This document shows, piece by piece, positions 1 to 8,600 of a stretch of DNA of 20,297 nt. Positions within the stretch are counted from its first letter, which is position 1; the number at the start of each line of letters is the position of its first letter. Origin of the DNA: JAAFGT01 sp041485165 (GTDB lineage: Bacteria; Acidobacteriota; Terriglobia; Acidiferrales; UBA7541); contig JBGPJC010000074.1 of NCBI GenBank assembly GCA_041485165.1, forward strand, positions 1-20,297, given 5' to 3'. The notes below the pieces were generated by a model that had not been told where the DNA came from, made no database searches, and was given only the letters and a program-made list of their open reading frames with translations. Position numbers and translations under genes: made by a program.

Positions 1-117
1 ATCAGCAAGACCGGGCCTCTGTGGGAACAGATCATGGAGTCGCGGAAGGTGGGGGTATACATCCCCGGAGAAATTCCTTCACCCGAAGTTGAGCTTCTGG
101 TAGTGCTCGACAACTGA
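1..117 (+). CDS. tssK: TssK, T6SS baseplate subunit (C-terminal 38 residues only)
   Basis: The window opens inside this gene, in frame 1, and the frame ends at TGA 115-117. TssK is the T6SS baseplate protein that links the baseplate to the TssL/TssM membrane complex in the cytoplasm. The visible tail contains GPLWEQIMESRKVGVYIPGE followed by an acidic, hydrophobic end (PEVELLVVLDN). This matches the usual C-terminus of the family, where a LW...I...R..G.Y.P segment precedes an ELELLVVL-type end. The call is supported strongly by the next two genes, tssL and tssM, 13 bases and then 9 bases downstream. The start and most of the protein lie outside the window, so completeness cannot be judged. 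Confidence 0.85.
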   Translation: MSKTGPLWEQIMESRKVGVYIPGEIPSPEVELLVVLDN

Positions 118-130
118 AAGCGAGGCCGGC

Positions 131-889
131 ATGGAAAGCGAATCATCAGGAACAACGATCAGCTATCGCCCGTCATCCGTAGAGCCGTCTTCCGGAGGCG
201 TGCGGCGGCAGGAGAACCTGGCGCTGGTGTACCAGGAAATCCTTACCGCCGTGGTGCGGCTGCGCACCAACCGCCAGGCGGTCTCCGATTCGGAGGCGTT
301 CCGCGCGCACATGCGCAACGCCCTGAAGACTGCGGAGAGCGAGGGCGCGCGCCGCGGCTATTCCCCCGAGGACGTCCGCCAGGCGCAGTTTGCCATTGTC
401 GGCTTCCTGGACGAGTCCGTGCTCAACTCCAACAACCCCGCCTTCGCCGACTGGGCGCGGCGCCCCTTGCAGGAAGAGCTGTTCGGCGGGCACTTCGCCG
501 GTGAAGTGGTCTTCCAGAACCTGGAAGGCCTGCTGGCCAAGCGCGAGTCGTCGGAGCTGGCCGACGTCCTGGAGGTCTATCATCTCTGCCTGCTGCTGGG
601 ATACGAGGGGCGCTACCGCATCTCCGGGCGCGAAGCGCTTCGCCCCATCATGGATTCGGTGGGCGACAAGATCCGCCGCATCCGCGGCGCCTCGGGCGCG
701 CTCTCTCCGCACTGGGCGCCGCCCTCCACGGCGATTCCGGTGGGCACGGGTGACCCCATGGCGCGAACGTTTCTGGTGATGGCGCTGAGCTGCGTGGGCC
801 TGGCGGTGATTCTCTTCGTGGTGTTCAAACTGTTGCTCGGCCTCGGCGCTTCCGACCTGCACGCGCTGGCTGTGTCGGGCCGGGGTTAA
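131..889 (+). CDS. tssL: TssL (DotU/IcmH family), T6SS inner-membrane anchor
   Basis: This 252-residue protein is a full-length TssL, the inner-membrane subunit that binds TssM and TssK and docks the baseplate. The cytoplasmic domain carries the family's conserved blocks: AQFAIVGFLDESVL (residues 86-98), a WARRPLQEELFGG block (108-120) with AGE following, and LEVYHLCLLLGYEGRY (147-162). One C-terminal membrane helix spans roughly residues 212-236, as expected for a tail-anchored TssL. No peptidoglycan-binding OmpA domain follows the helix, so this is the short form. ATG 131 has a GAGG five bases upstream (122-125). The gene lies 13 bases after tssK and its stop codon overlaps the ribosome binding site of tssM, so translation of tssL and tssM is probably coupled. 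Confidence 0.93.
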   Translation: MESESSGTTISYRPSSVEPSSGGVRRQENLALVYQEILTAVVRLRTNRQAVSDSEAFRAHMRNALKTAESEGARRGYSPEDVRQAQFAIVGFLDESVLNSNNPAFADWARRPLQEELFGGHFAGEVVFQNLEGLLAKRESSELADVLEVYHLCLLLGYEGRYRISGREALRPIMDSVGDKIRRIRGASGALSPHWAPPSTAIPVGTGDPMARTFLVMALSCVGLAVILFVVFKLLLGLGASDLHALAVSGRG

Positions 890-893
890 GGAG
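888..893 (+). promoter_or_regulatory. Ribosome binding site of tssM, overlapping the tssL stop
   Basis: AAGGAG lies five bases before ATG 899. Its first two bases are the last two of the tssL TAA stop (887-889). This fixes the tssM start and suggests translational coupling of the two membrane subunits. Confidence 0.8.
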
Positions 894-898
894 CGGCA

Positions 899-3800
899 AT
901 GAAAAGTTCCCTGCTCTATCCGCTGGCGGGCGTTGCCCTGGTCGTGCTCCTGCTGCTCTCTTGGTTTGCCGGCTCGATGATGCATTTGAAGAGTCCGGAC
1001 ATCTGGGTCCTGCGCGGAGGGCTGGCCTTCCTGAGCCTGGCGGCCGTCGGCGGCTTCGTGTGGTACCGCATGCGCTCCGAGGGCCAGAGCCTCGCGTCCG
1101 CCCCGGCGGAGGGAGGACAGGAATCCGCGGCAGGCGGGATGGAAGAAATCGACCTGCTGTTCCGCGAGGCGGAGACGAAACTGGCATCCGCGCGATTGGG
1201 CAAAGGGGCGAAGCTCGGACAGCTCCCCCTGGTTGTCCTGCTGGGGGCCACCGGCTCGGGCAAAACCAGCTCGATTCTGCAAAGCGGGCTCGATGCCGAA
1301 CTGCTTGCCGGGCAGGCCTATCAGGAAGGCGCGGTAGCACCGACGCGCGCCGCCAACCTGTGGTTTGCGCGGCGAACCGTGTTCGTCGAGGCGGGCGGCA
1401 AGCTGCTGAACGATCCCGCGCGCTGGCTGCGACTGGTCAAGAAGCTGGCGCCCGGCAAACTGCAATCGCTGGGCAAGGGCCAGCAGGCCCCGCGCGCGGT
1501 GGTGGTTTGCGTAGATTCGGAAAGCCTTTTCCAGCCCGGCGCCGCGGATGCCGTGCCGCAGGTAGCTCGCAAGATCCAGGCGCGCCTGGGAGAAATGTCG
1601 CAGCAGCTTGGCATCAGCTTCCCGGTCTATGTTTTCTTCAACCGCCTGGACCGCATGTCGTACTTCCCGGAATTCGTCGGCAACATGAACAACGAGGAAG
1701 CTGCGCAGGTGCTGGGCGTCACGCTGCCCCCGGCTGCGCTGCAATCCACGGGAGTGTACGCCGAGCAGGAAACCAAGCGGCTGAGCACGGCCTTCCAAAA
1801 CCTGTTCTATTCGCTCGGCGACCACCGGCCGGACTTCCTGGCGCGCGAGCGGAATGCCGAGCCCCTGGCCGGGGTGTACGAGTTCCCGCGCGAATTCCGC
1901 AAGCTGCGCGGCCTGGTGGCGCAGTTCCTGGTGGATGCCTGCCGGCCAAGCCAATTGCGGACCAATCCTTTCCTGCGCGGCTTTTACTTCACCGGGATGC
2001 GCGCGGTGACCGTGAGCGCCCCGTCGGAGCGCACCACCATGGCGCCGCGTCCGGACATGGCAGGCTTTGCGGCGCCGACCGGCGGGGCCACCAGTTTCCT
2101 GAAACGCGAGGACATGCTTTCGCAGATCGCCGCGCAACAGCAGCATCAGGAATCCACGCAGCTCAACGAAGGCCGCAGGGTCAACCAGTGGGTTTTCCTG
2201 GGCCACCTGTTCAGCGACGTCCTGCTGCAGGACCGCGCCGCATTCGGCGCCAGCGGCACCAGCACCAAGGTGGGTTACCTGCGCCGGGCGCTGTTGATCA
2301 CCGCGACCGCAGTCAGCGTGGTGCTCTCGATCGGCTTGCTGATCTCGTTCTTCGGCAACCGCGCGCTGGTCAGCGAAGCGCGCACCGCGGCCAGCGCGAT
2401 TTCCCCCACGGAAGTGAGCGGCAACGACCTGGCGCCTGCGGATGCGCTGCGCCGGCTGGACCGCCTGCGCCTGGCGCTCGAGCAGCTCAACCTCTACGAG
2501 CAGAATGGCGCGCCCCTGCGCCTGCGCTGGGGCCTGTATGCGGGAAGCTCCATCCGCCCGGATGTGCGCAAGGTTTATTTCGACCGCTTCAAGCAGCTCC
2601 TGCTGGGGCAGACGCAGAGCGGCCTGCGCGAATCTCTGGCGCGGCTTCCCGCAGTCCCCGCGGCGGGCGATGAATACGGCACGGTCTACGACACGCTCAA
2701 AGCCTATCTGATCACCACCTCCAACCATGACAAGAGCACCAAGGACTTTCTCCCGCCGGTCCTGCTGCGCCGCTGGAAGACGGGACGCGAGGTGGATGCC
2801 GAGCGCCAGCAACTCGCCCAGAAGCAGTTCGAGTTCTACAGCGAAGAGTTGAAGGCCGCCAATCCGTACTCCCAGGAAAATGACGGCGCGGCGGTGGCCC
2901 GCGCCCGGAATTACCTGAAACAATTTGCCGGCGTGCAACGCATCTACCAGGCCATGCTGGCCGAGGCCAGCAAGCGCAACGCGGGATTGACCTTCAACAA
3001 GAAATATCCGGATTCCGCCGAAGTGGTGATCAACACGCGTGAAATTCCCGGCGCCTACAGCAAAGGCGGCTGGGCCTTCATGCAGGACGCTTTCAAAAAC
3101 CCCGACCGCTTCTTCAGCGGAGAGGAATGGGTGCTGGGCAGCCAGGTGGCGAGCAACGTGGACCGCGCCAAGCTGGAAACGGACCTGCGCGCGCTCTATC
3201 TACCGGACATGATCGCCCAGTGGCGCGCGTTTCTGGGCGCTACCAGCGTGGTGCGCTATGCCAGCTACGCGGATGCGGCCAAGAAGCTCAACAAGAATTC
3301 GTCCAATGGCTCGCCCCTGCTGATGGTGCTCTGCCAGATTTCCGCCAACACCTCGGTGGGCTCTCCCGAGCTCGATAAGGCCTTCAAGTCGGCGCAACAG
3401 GTGGTGCCGGGAACGTGCCTCGATTCGAATACTCTGGTGTTGCCTCCCAACCAGCCGTACATGACCGGGCTGCTGGCGTTGCAGCAGGCCCTGGAGCAGT
3501 TCGCGCTGACGCCGCAGCAGCCGGGAGGCGACCCCAATGCGGCCAAGGCGCCGGTGATCCAGGCGGCAACGACGGCGCGCACTGCGGCCCGGCAGGTGAT
3601 GCAAACCGCGCCGATTGATCCCGAAGCGCATCTGGAGAGAGCGGTCGAGAAGCTGCTGGAAGATCCGATCACCAATGTGCTCAACATGAGCGGCGGCGGG
3701 GCGTCGTTTGCTTGCGATGCCTTCAAGGGTTTGATGGCCAAATTCCCGTTCAGCGCCAAGTCGAACCAGAACGCCTCCGTGGACGAAATCAAGAGGGTGC

Positions 3801-4414
3801 TGCGGCCTGGCGACGGCCAACTCTCGCAGGCCTACAATGCCAGCCTGAAGAATTTTCTGGTGCCGCAGGGACTGCGCTACGTGCCCAACCCGACCGGCAC
3901 GGTGAAGGTGAATCCAGCATTCCTGAGCTTCTTCAACCGCGCCGTGGAGCTGCAGCAGGCGCTGTTTCCCGCCGGGGCGCAGGAAGTGCAGTACCGCTAT
4001 AACCTGAAACCTCTGCCCTCCGAGGGTATCCAGAACGTGACACTGACCATTGACGGGCAAACGCTCAAGCAAAGCACCAGCGCCGGATCGTCCAAGCAAT
4101 TTGTGTGGAGCGGAGGAATTGTCCAGCAGGTGAAGTTGACGCTGAAGATCGCCGGGGGCTCCGAGCTTGACTTCCCCGGCTACGACGGCCCCTACGCCGT
4201 CTTCCATTTCTTCAACGACGCGGACCGCTTCCAGAATACCGGTTCGACCGCGACGGTGGAGTGGGTGTTTCGCGTGGCCGGTGGCCGTCCCATGACGCTG
4301 CCCAACGGACAGCCGGTCAAGGTGCTGTTTGAAGTAGACACGCGCGGCGGGCCGTTCATCTTCCAGCGCGGCTATCTGCCGGGGATGACCTGCGTCAACA
4401 AGGTCACGCAATAA
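899..4414 (+). CDS. tssM: TssM (IcmF family), T6SS inner-membrane/periplasmic scaffold
   Basis: This 1171-residue protein has the usual TssM length and layout. Two N-terminal membrane helices (about residues 7-25 and 36-57) are followed by a cytoplasmic NTPase-like domain. That domain has an intact Walker A motif GATGSGKT at 116-123, a hydrophobic strand ending in D206 that fits Walker B, and NRLD at 248-251, which resembles the G4 NKxD motif. A third helix at about 464-487 leads into the large periplasmic part. The C-terminus is beta-rich and ends in a FIFQRGYLPGMTC segment typical of the domain that contacts the TssJ lipoprotein. TssM forms the trans-envelope complex with TssL and TssJ. No tssJ is visible here. 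The start is fixed by the AAGGAG site. A secreted protein of unknown function follows on the same strand after 75 bases. Confidence 0.95.
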   Translation: MKSSLLYPLAGVALVVLLLLSWFAGSMMHLKSPDIWVLRGGLAFLSLAAVGGFVWYRMRSEGQSLASAPAEGGQESAAGGMEEIDLLFREAETKLASARLGKGAKLGQLPLVVLLGATGSGKTSSILQSGLDAELLAGQAYQEGAVAPTRAANLWFARRTVFVEAGGKLLNDPARWLRLVKKLAPGKLQSLGKGQQAPRAVVVCVDSESLFQPGAADAVPQVARKIQARLGEMSQQLGISFPVYVFFNRLDRMSYFPEFVGNMNNEEAAQVLGVTLPPAALQSTGVYAEQETKRLSTAFQNLFYSLGDHRPDFLARERNAEPLAGVYEFPREFRKLRGLVAQFLVDACRPSQLRTNPFLRGFYFTGMRAVTVSAPSERTTMAPRPDMAGFAAPTGGATSFLKREDMLSQIAAQQQHQESTQLNEGRRVNQWVFLGHLFSDVLLQDRAAFGASGTSTKVGYLRRALLITATAVSVVLSIGLLISFFGNRALVSEARTAASAISPTEVSGNDLAPADALRRLDRLRLALEQLNLYEQNGAPLRLRWGLYAGSSIRPDVRKVYFDRFKQLLLGQTQSGLRESLARLPAVPAAGDEYGTVYDTLKAYLITTSNHDKSTKDFLPPVLLRRWKTGREVDAERQQLAQKQFEFYSEELKAANPYSQENDGAAVARARNYLKQFAGVQRIYQAMLAEASKRNAGLTFNKKYPDSAEVVINTREIPGAYSKGGWAFMQDAFKNPDRFFSGEEWVLGSQVASNVDRAKLETDLRALYLPDMIAQWRAFLGATSVVRYASYADAAKKLNKNSSNGSPLLMVLCQISANTSVGSPELDKAFKSAQQVVPGTCLDSNTLVLPPNQPYMTGLLALQQALEQFALTPQQPGGDPNAAKAPVIQAATTARTAARQVMQTAPIDPEAHLERAVEKLLEDPITNVLNMSGGGASFACDAFKGLMAKFPFSAKSNQNASVDEIKRVLRPGDGQLSQAYNASLKNFLVPQGLRYVPNPTGTVKVNPAFLSFFNRAVELQQALFPAGAQEVQYRYNLKPLPSEGIQNVTLTIDGQTLKQSTSAGSSKQFVWSGGIVQQVKLTLKIAGGSELDFPGYDGPYAVFHFFNDADRFQNTGSTATVEWVFRVAGGRPMTLPNGQPVKVLFEVDTRGGPFIFQRGYLPGMTCVNKVTQ

Positions 4415-4489
4415 AGCGGCAAACGCCGGTACGGCGGACCGCATCACAAAGAGGAGCCAAGGCGTCGGCCGCGGGAAGTCCCGCGCAAG

Positions 4490-5479
4490 ATGCTGGAGCG
4501 CATGAGATCACTACGCACACCTATCGCACTGCTCGCATTGCTGGCCGCCACTGCCGGCGCGCGATCCGCCGCGGCGCAATCGCTTTCCGCCACAACCATG
4601 GGGCTGTTTCCCAAAGAATCCGGCCAGATCGCCTATGCCGACTTGCGCTCTCTCCGCCAGTCGCCGCATTACGCCAAGCTGCACACCCAGGTCCTGCCCG
4701 AACGGTTGCGGCAGCTCGAACAATTTGCCGGGGCGCTGGGCATCGATTTTGAGACCCAGGCGCAGCAGTTGAGCTGGGCGGTGGTCCCTGGTGGAGCCGA
4801 GGGCGTAGTCGATCTGCTGAGCATCGCCGAGGGCAATTTCGCTCCGGCGACGGTTCTCGAGCGTGCCAAAGCGGGCAAGCTGGCCACGCGCGAGGTGGGA
4901 GGCTTGACGTTGATCTCCGTGGGCAAGAACGACGGCGGGCAGATGTTCGTCCTCACGTTTACGGATCCGGCCACGCTGGTGTTTGGCAGTGAGGCCGGCG
5001 TGGAAGCCCTGCTGAAGCGGCGAGCCGAGGGGCAGTTGACGACATTTGGAAACCCGCTGTTCCCTTCGCTGATCAAGGAAGTAAACGGGAAGCGTCCCGT
5101 CTGGACAGTCATGGACCGGCGCTTCGCTGCCCTGGCCATCAAGCAGATGGCGCCGTCGTTTGCGGGGCGCCCCGAGATGGACGTGATTCTTGGCAACTTA
5201 AACGCCGCCGTGGCCACCATGAGCCTGACCAAAGACCTGGCCGCGGAAAGTGACCTGCTGTGCAAGGGCGCCGTCGAGGCCCAGCTCTTCGCCGCGGTCG
5301 TTCAAGGGGCGTTGTCGCTGGCCGCGATCCAGGCCGCCAATAGCAGCCCCGAACTGGCCCAGGCGCTGCGCTCGCCGAGCATCGCCGTCAATAACGACCG
5401 CGTGGAAGTGAAGTTGAACTTGCAGGAAAACCAGGTCACTGCCCTGCTGGCCAGCAACAATCTGCAATTGAAGTTCTGA
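4490..5479 (+). CDS. Predicted secreted protein of unknown function, last gene of the T6SS segment
   Basis: The product is 329 residues and I do not recognise a named family. The N-terminus is a good Sec signal peptide: basic MLERMRSLRTP, a Leu/Ala-rich core, and a likely cleavage after ARSAAA near residue 30. There is no lipobox Cys. The mature protein begins with a motif (MGLFPKESGQIAYADLRSLR) recalling DUF3352-like extracellular proteins, but this likeness is weak and inferred. The rest alternates short beta-like and helical stretches and lacks membrane segments or obvious catalytic motifs. ATG 4490 and ATG 4502 are both possible. The second has GGAG only three bases upstream and gives an equally good signal peptide. 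The gene follows tssM by 75 bases on the same strand, so it could be a periplasmic accessory of the T6SS, but linkage is the only evidence. Confidence 0.75.
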   Translation: MLERMRSLRTPIALLALLAATAGARSAAAQSLSATTMGLFPKESGQIAYADLRSLRQSPHYAKLHTQVLPERLRQLEQFAGALGIDFETQAQQLSWAVVPGGAEGVVDLLSIAEGNFAPATVLERAKAGKLATREVGGLTLISVGKNDGGQMFVLTFTDPATLVFGSEAGVEALLKRRAEGQLTTFGNPLFPSLIKEVNGKRPVWTVMDRRFAALAIKQMAPSFAGRPEMDVILGNLNAAVATMSLTKDLAAESDLLCKGAVEAQLFAAVVQGALSLAAIQAANSSPELAQALRSPSIAVNNDRVEVKLNLQENQVTALLASNNLQLKF

Positions 5480-5657
5480 AGATAGCCGGATTGCAAACCG
5501 TCAACGGACGCATCTCCTGGCGGAAGCCTTTCCCTCTGACTGCTCCCCGCAGTCCCGCCGTCATCAACGACGCACACGCGCATAGACATACAAAAGCAAC
5601 CGGGCCCGGAAGATATTTTCTTCCAGGCCCGGAGCGGAGCTCGAGTTCAACCCGAGT
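5480..5657. other. Intergenic stretch between convergent genes
   Basis: This 178-base stretch separates two convergent genes. It holds a small perfect hairpin (GACTGC 5538-5543, loop TCCCC, GCAGTC 5549-5554) and the strong hairpin at 5600-5632 described separately. I see no coding signal in it. Confidence 0.6.
5600..5632 (-). terminator. Strong hairpin terminator between convergent genes
   Basis: CCGGGCCCGGAAGA (5600-5613) pairs with TCTTCCAGGCCCGG (5619-5632) with one mismatch and a five-base loop. Read on the minus strand, the stem is followed by GTTGCTTTTGT, a moderately T-rich tail, so it fits a terminator for the lipoprotein gene ending at 5658. On the plus strand no T run follows directly, so termination of the T6SS transcript here is possible but less certain. 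Confidence 0.7.
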
Positions 5658-8600
5658 TTATTTCGGGACAGGCACGTGTGCGATGCGTGTCGGGGCCGAA
5701 GCCGCGGTTACCGCCACCGGGGACGAGGCGTCTGCCGCGGGAGTGGCCGCGTTGTCGATGGCGGCGACCTCATCCATGTTGGTTATAGTGATGAAGGCAA
5801 TTTGCGCCGTCGCGGCACCGTTGACTTGAGGGATGGTTACGCCGCCCGGCGTGCCGGATGCCGGCGGCCCCATGGCGGGATCGGGCAGTTTGCGAGTGAC
5901 GCTGCTGGTTGGCGTAGCGATGGCGTTGGTGATGACGGCAAACCGATTGATTCCGTTCAGGGTGACGTAGATCTGCGCACCGCCAGACACCGCCGCCAAC
6001 CGCTGGGGCTTATCGCCGCTAGCGTAAGTGATCGAAGTCACCACGGCAGGCGCGTCGGTGGTGACATCCAAGACCAGCACGGAAGTGTTCGTGGGATTGG
6101 CCGATTGCTCGGCGATGAAGGCATACGGCTTCGAGTTGAAGGTGTTCGTGGCCACCACGATGCCGGCCGGTGAGAAGCTTGTGGTGGGTAGAGCGCACGG
6201 GGCGACGCAGACCACGGCCACCGGCGGCGACACGGAAGTGTCCACGATGAAAATCTGGTTCAGGCCGTTCAACGTCGCGTAGACGCGGTTGTTGTCCGGC
6301 CGCACGGCGATGCTTTCCGGCCGACTGCCCACCCCGGTGGTAATCGCTGCGACCGGGGCGCCACCGGGGTTGGTGGTGTCAATGACCACCAACTCTTCCA
6401 CGGCGGGTGCTACCGTCCCGGTACAACCAATGAAGGCCAGCGTGCCGATAGTGGAATTGCTGGCGATGGCCACGTCGGTCGGAGCCGTGCACGTAGCCGG
6501 CAGGGAGAATGGCGAGCCGGCAATCTGCGTATTCGTGATGGTGTCAATCACAGAAAATTTGCTGTCGCCCTTGCGAGTCACGAAGACGAAGCGGCCATTT
6601 GGCGTCACAGCGACGCCGGAGGGCTGGCTAACACCCATGGCGATGGAGGGCAGCACCTGGGCGAAGCCATTGGTATCAATTATTTCGACAGTTGTGGCAC
6701 CCGTGGCGTAGGCAAAATCAGCGAACACGTTTACCACCAGGTTGTTGACGGTCACCCCGATCCCCGCGGTGCTGGCCGTGGTTCCGTCTTCGACGCATAC
6801 ATCGAAAGTGAAGTTAGCCGCAGTTACACTGGCCACGGTAGGCGTGCCGGTCACCAGTCCAGTGGAGGCGGCAACGGCCAAGCCCGTCGGGAAGGTGCCC
6901 ACCGGAGCGCAATTCGCCGTGGCGGCGGGAGGGACTCTCCACGCCAAGCCTCCGGTCCCGCCGGTGGCAGCAAACGTGGTGAGCGGGGAGGCGTTGAGGT
7001 ACGTAAAGTTCAACAGGGCGTTGCGAAGATCGGCCTGGGTGGTCGTGAGCGTCAGCGGCCCACCGATGGTCAACGCCGTATTAGTCGTGGGGGTTGGTGC
7101 CGTCCCCGCCGGCGTGGAAGCCGACGCAACATCGGTAACAATCAGCTTCACGATGTAACCGCCGGCGCTTCCGTTCGCGGGCGATCCTGAAATCACGCAG
7201 TTCCCAGCGACAGTGGTGAGCGCCAGCCCGTTGGGCAGGGCGCCGCTGAAAATGCTGCAAGTTACTGGTGCCAGTCCGCCAGTGAAGGGGATGGATTGAG
7301 AGAACGCGCGGAGGCCCTCGGCTCCATTACCCAACGCGGCAGGCGGTGCGAAGACGAGCGGCAACTGGATGTTCACCACCGTGTTTGTCGTCGGACTGGG
7401 AACCGTCGCGAAAGCGGTGGTATTGGTCGCCGTGTCCTTTACCGTAATGGCAAACGTGAACGGACTCCCCGCCGCGGTGCCGGCATTTGGCGTTCCGGAG
7501 ATGCGGCACGTGTTCCCCACGGTGGAGAGCGCCAGCCCGCCAGGAAGAGCGCCGGAGGAGATCTGGCAGACTACCGGCGCGAGACCTCCACTGAACGGGA
7601 AACTCTGAGAGAATCCGGCGCGATTTTCAACGCCATCGCCGAGGGTTGCGCCCGGTGCGAACGTGAGCGGCAGCTGGATGTTCAAGTTGGAGCTGGCGCT
7701 GGCCATGTTCACACCACCGCCAGAGTCGGTCACGGTCACATTCACGGCGTACGGGTTGCCCCCGGAGGTGCCCAAATTGGGGCTTCCCGAGATTGTGCAG
7801 GAGGAAGGGGCGGTCAGTGCGATACTAAGCCCGCCGGGCAGTCCGGTGGCCATGCAATTCGTCAACGGCTGCGTGCCGCCGGTGCTGACTACAACGAAAT
7901 TGAAGGCTCGGAGCTCGACGCCGTCGCCCAGGGCAAACGGAGTCACCGCAAGGCCTGGCGTCACCTGGAATAGCGAACTTCCTGTCGCCGTGCTAGCTGT
8001 CGTCGCTGTTGAAGCTGTGTCCGTAACCCTGACAGTAACGGTTTGATTGGCAAAAGTGACCGTGGGCGTTCCGGAGATCAGGCAAGTCGTGGGACTGTTC
8101 TGGGCGATGGACAGCCCGTTGGGCAGGCCGGCAACAGGGACGGTGACCGCACAATTCGTCAAGGGCGTGTTTCCGCCGGTGGTGGAAATGGTTTGTGACG
8201 GATAGGGCTGATTCTGCACGCCATTCGGCAGCACAAAAGGTGTGACCGCCAAAGGTGGGTTCACGGTGATGTTCGACGGCGTGGGAGCCATGCCCGCGGG
8301 CACGGCCGTGTTACCGGTGTCCGTTGCCGTGACCATAATAGCTTGGCCGGGTGATGGAGCAGCGGCCGTGGGTGTCCCGGCCACAGCGCAGTTCGCCACT
8401 GCGGGTGTGATGTTCAGCCCGGTGGGAAGCGGGGCAACCGACTGGCAAGTCGCGATCGGCTGAATGCCGCCGCTGGTGACAAAGTTCTGCGCCGAATAAG
8501 GCCTGTTCTGGGTGCCATTGGGCAGCGGATTGAACGGCGCAATGCTCAGAGCCGCCTGGATGGTAATGGCCTGCGTCACGTTGCCGTTGGCGTCGGTCGT

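Noticed and set aside
173..2938. A 921-codon open frame on the minus strand opposite tssL and tssM
   Set aside because: It has no recognisable domain and a low-complexity composition (Arg, Ala, Gln, His), and it lies fully opposite two well-conserved T6SS genes. Long antisense frames are expected in GC-rich coding DNA.
3200..4447. A 415-codon minus-strand open frame opposite the end of tssM
   Set aside because: Same reasons: composition typical of the reverse of a GC-rich gene, no domain, no ribosome binding site in a sensible place.
4490..5479. Idea that the secreted protein is a T6SS effector or immunity protein
   Set aside because: It has a Sec signal peptide but no toxin motif, and no effector/immunity pairing is visible. 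Position alone does not support the claim.
7190..7620. DNA-level repeats that might suggest a CRISPR or tandem array
   Set aside because: The similarity is imperfect, the period is about 300 bases and it follows the Ig-like protein domains. No short identical repeats with unique spacers occur.
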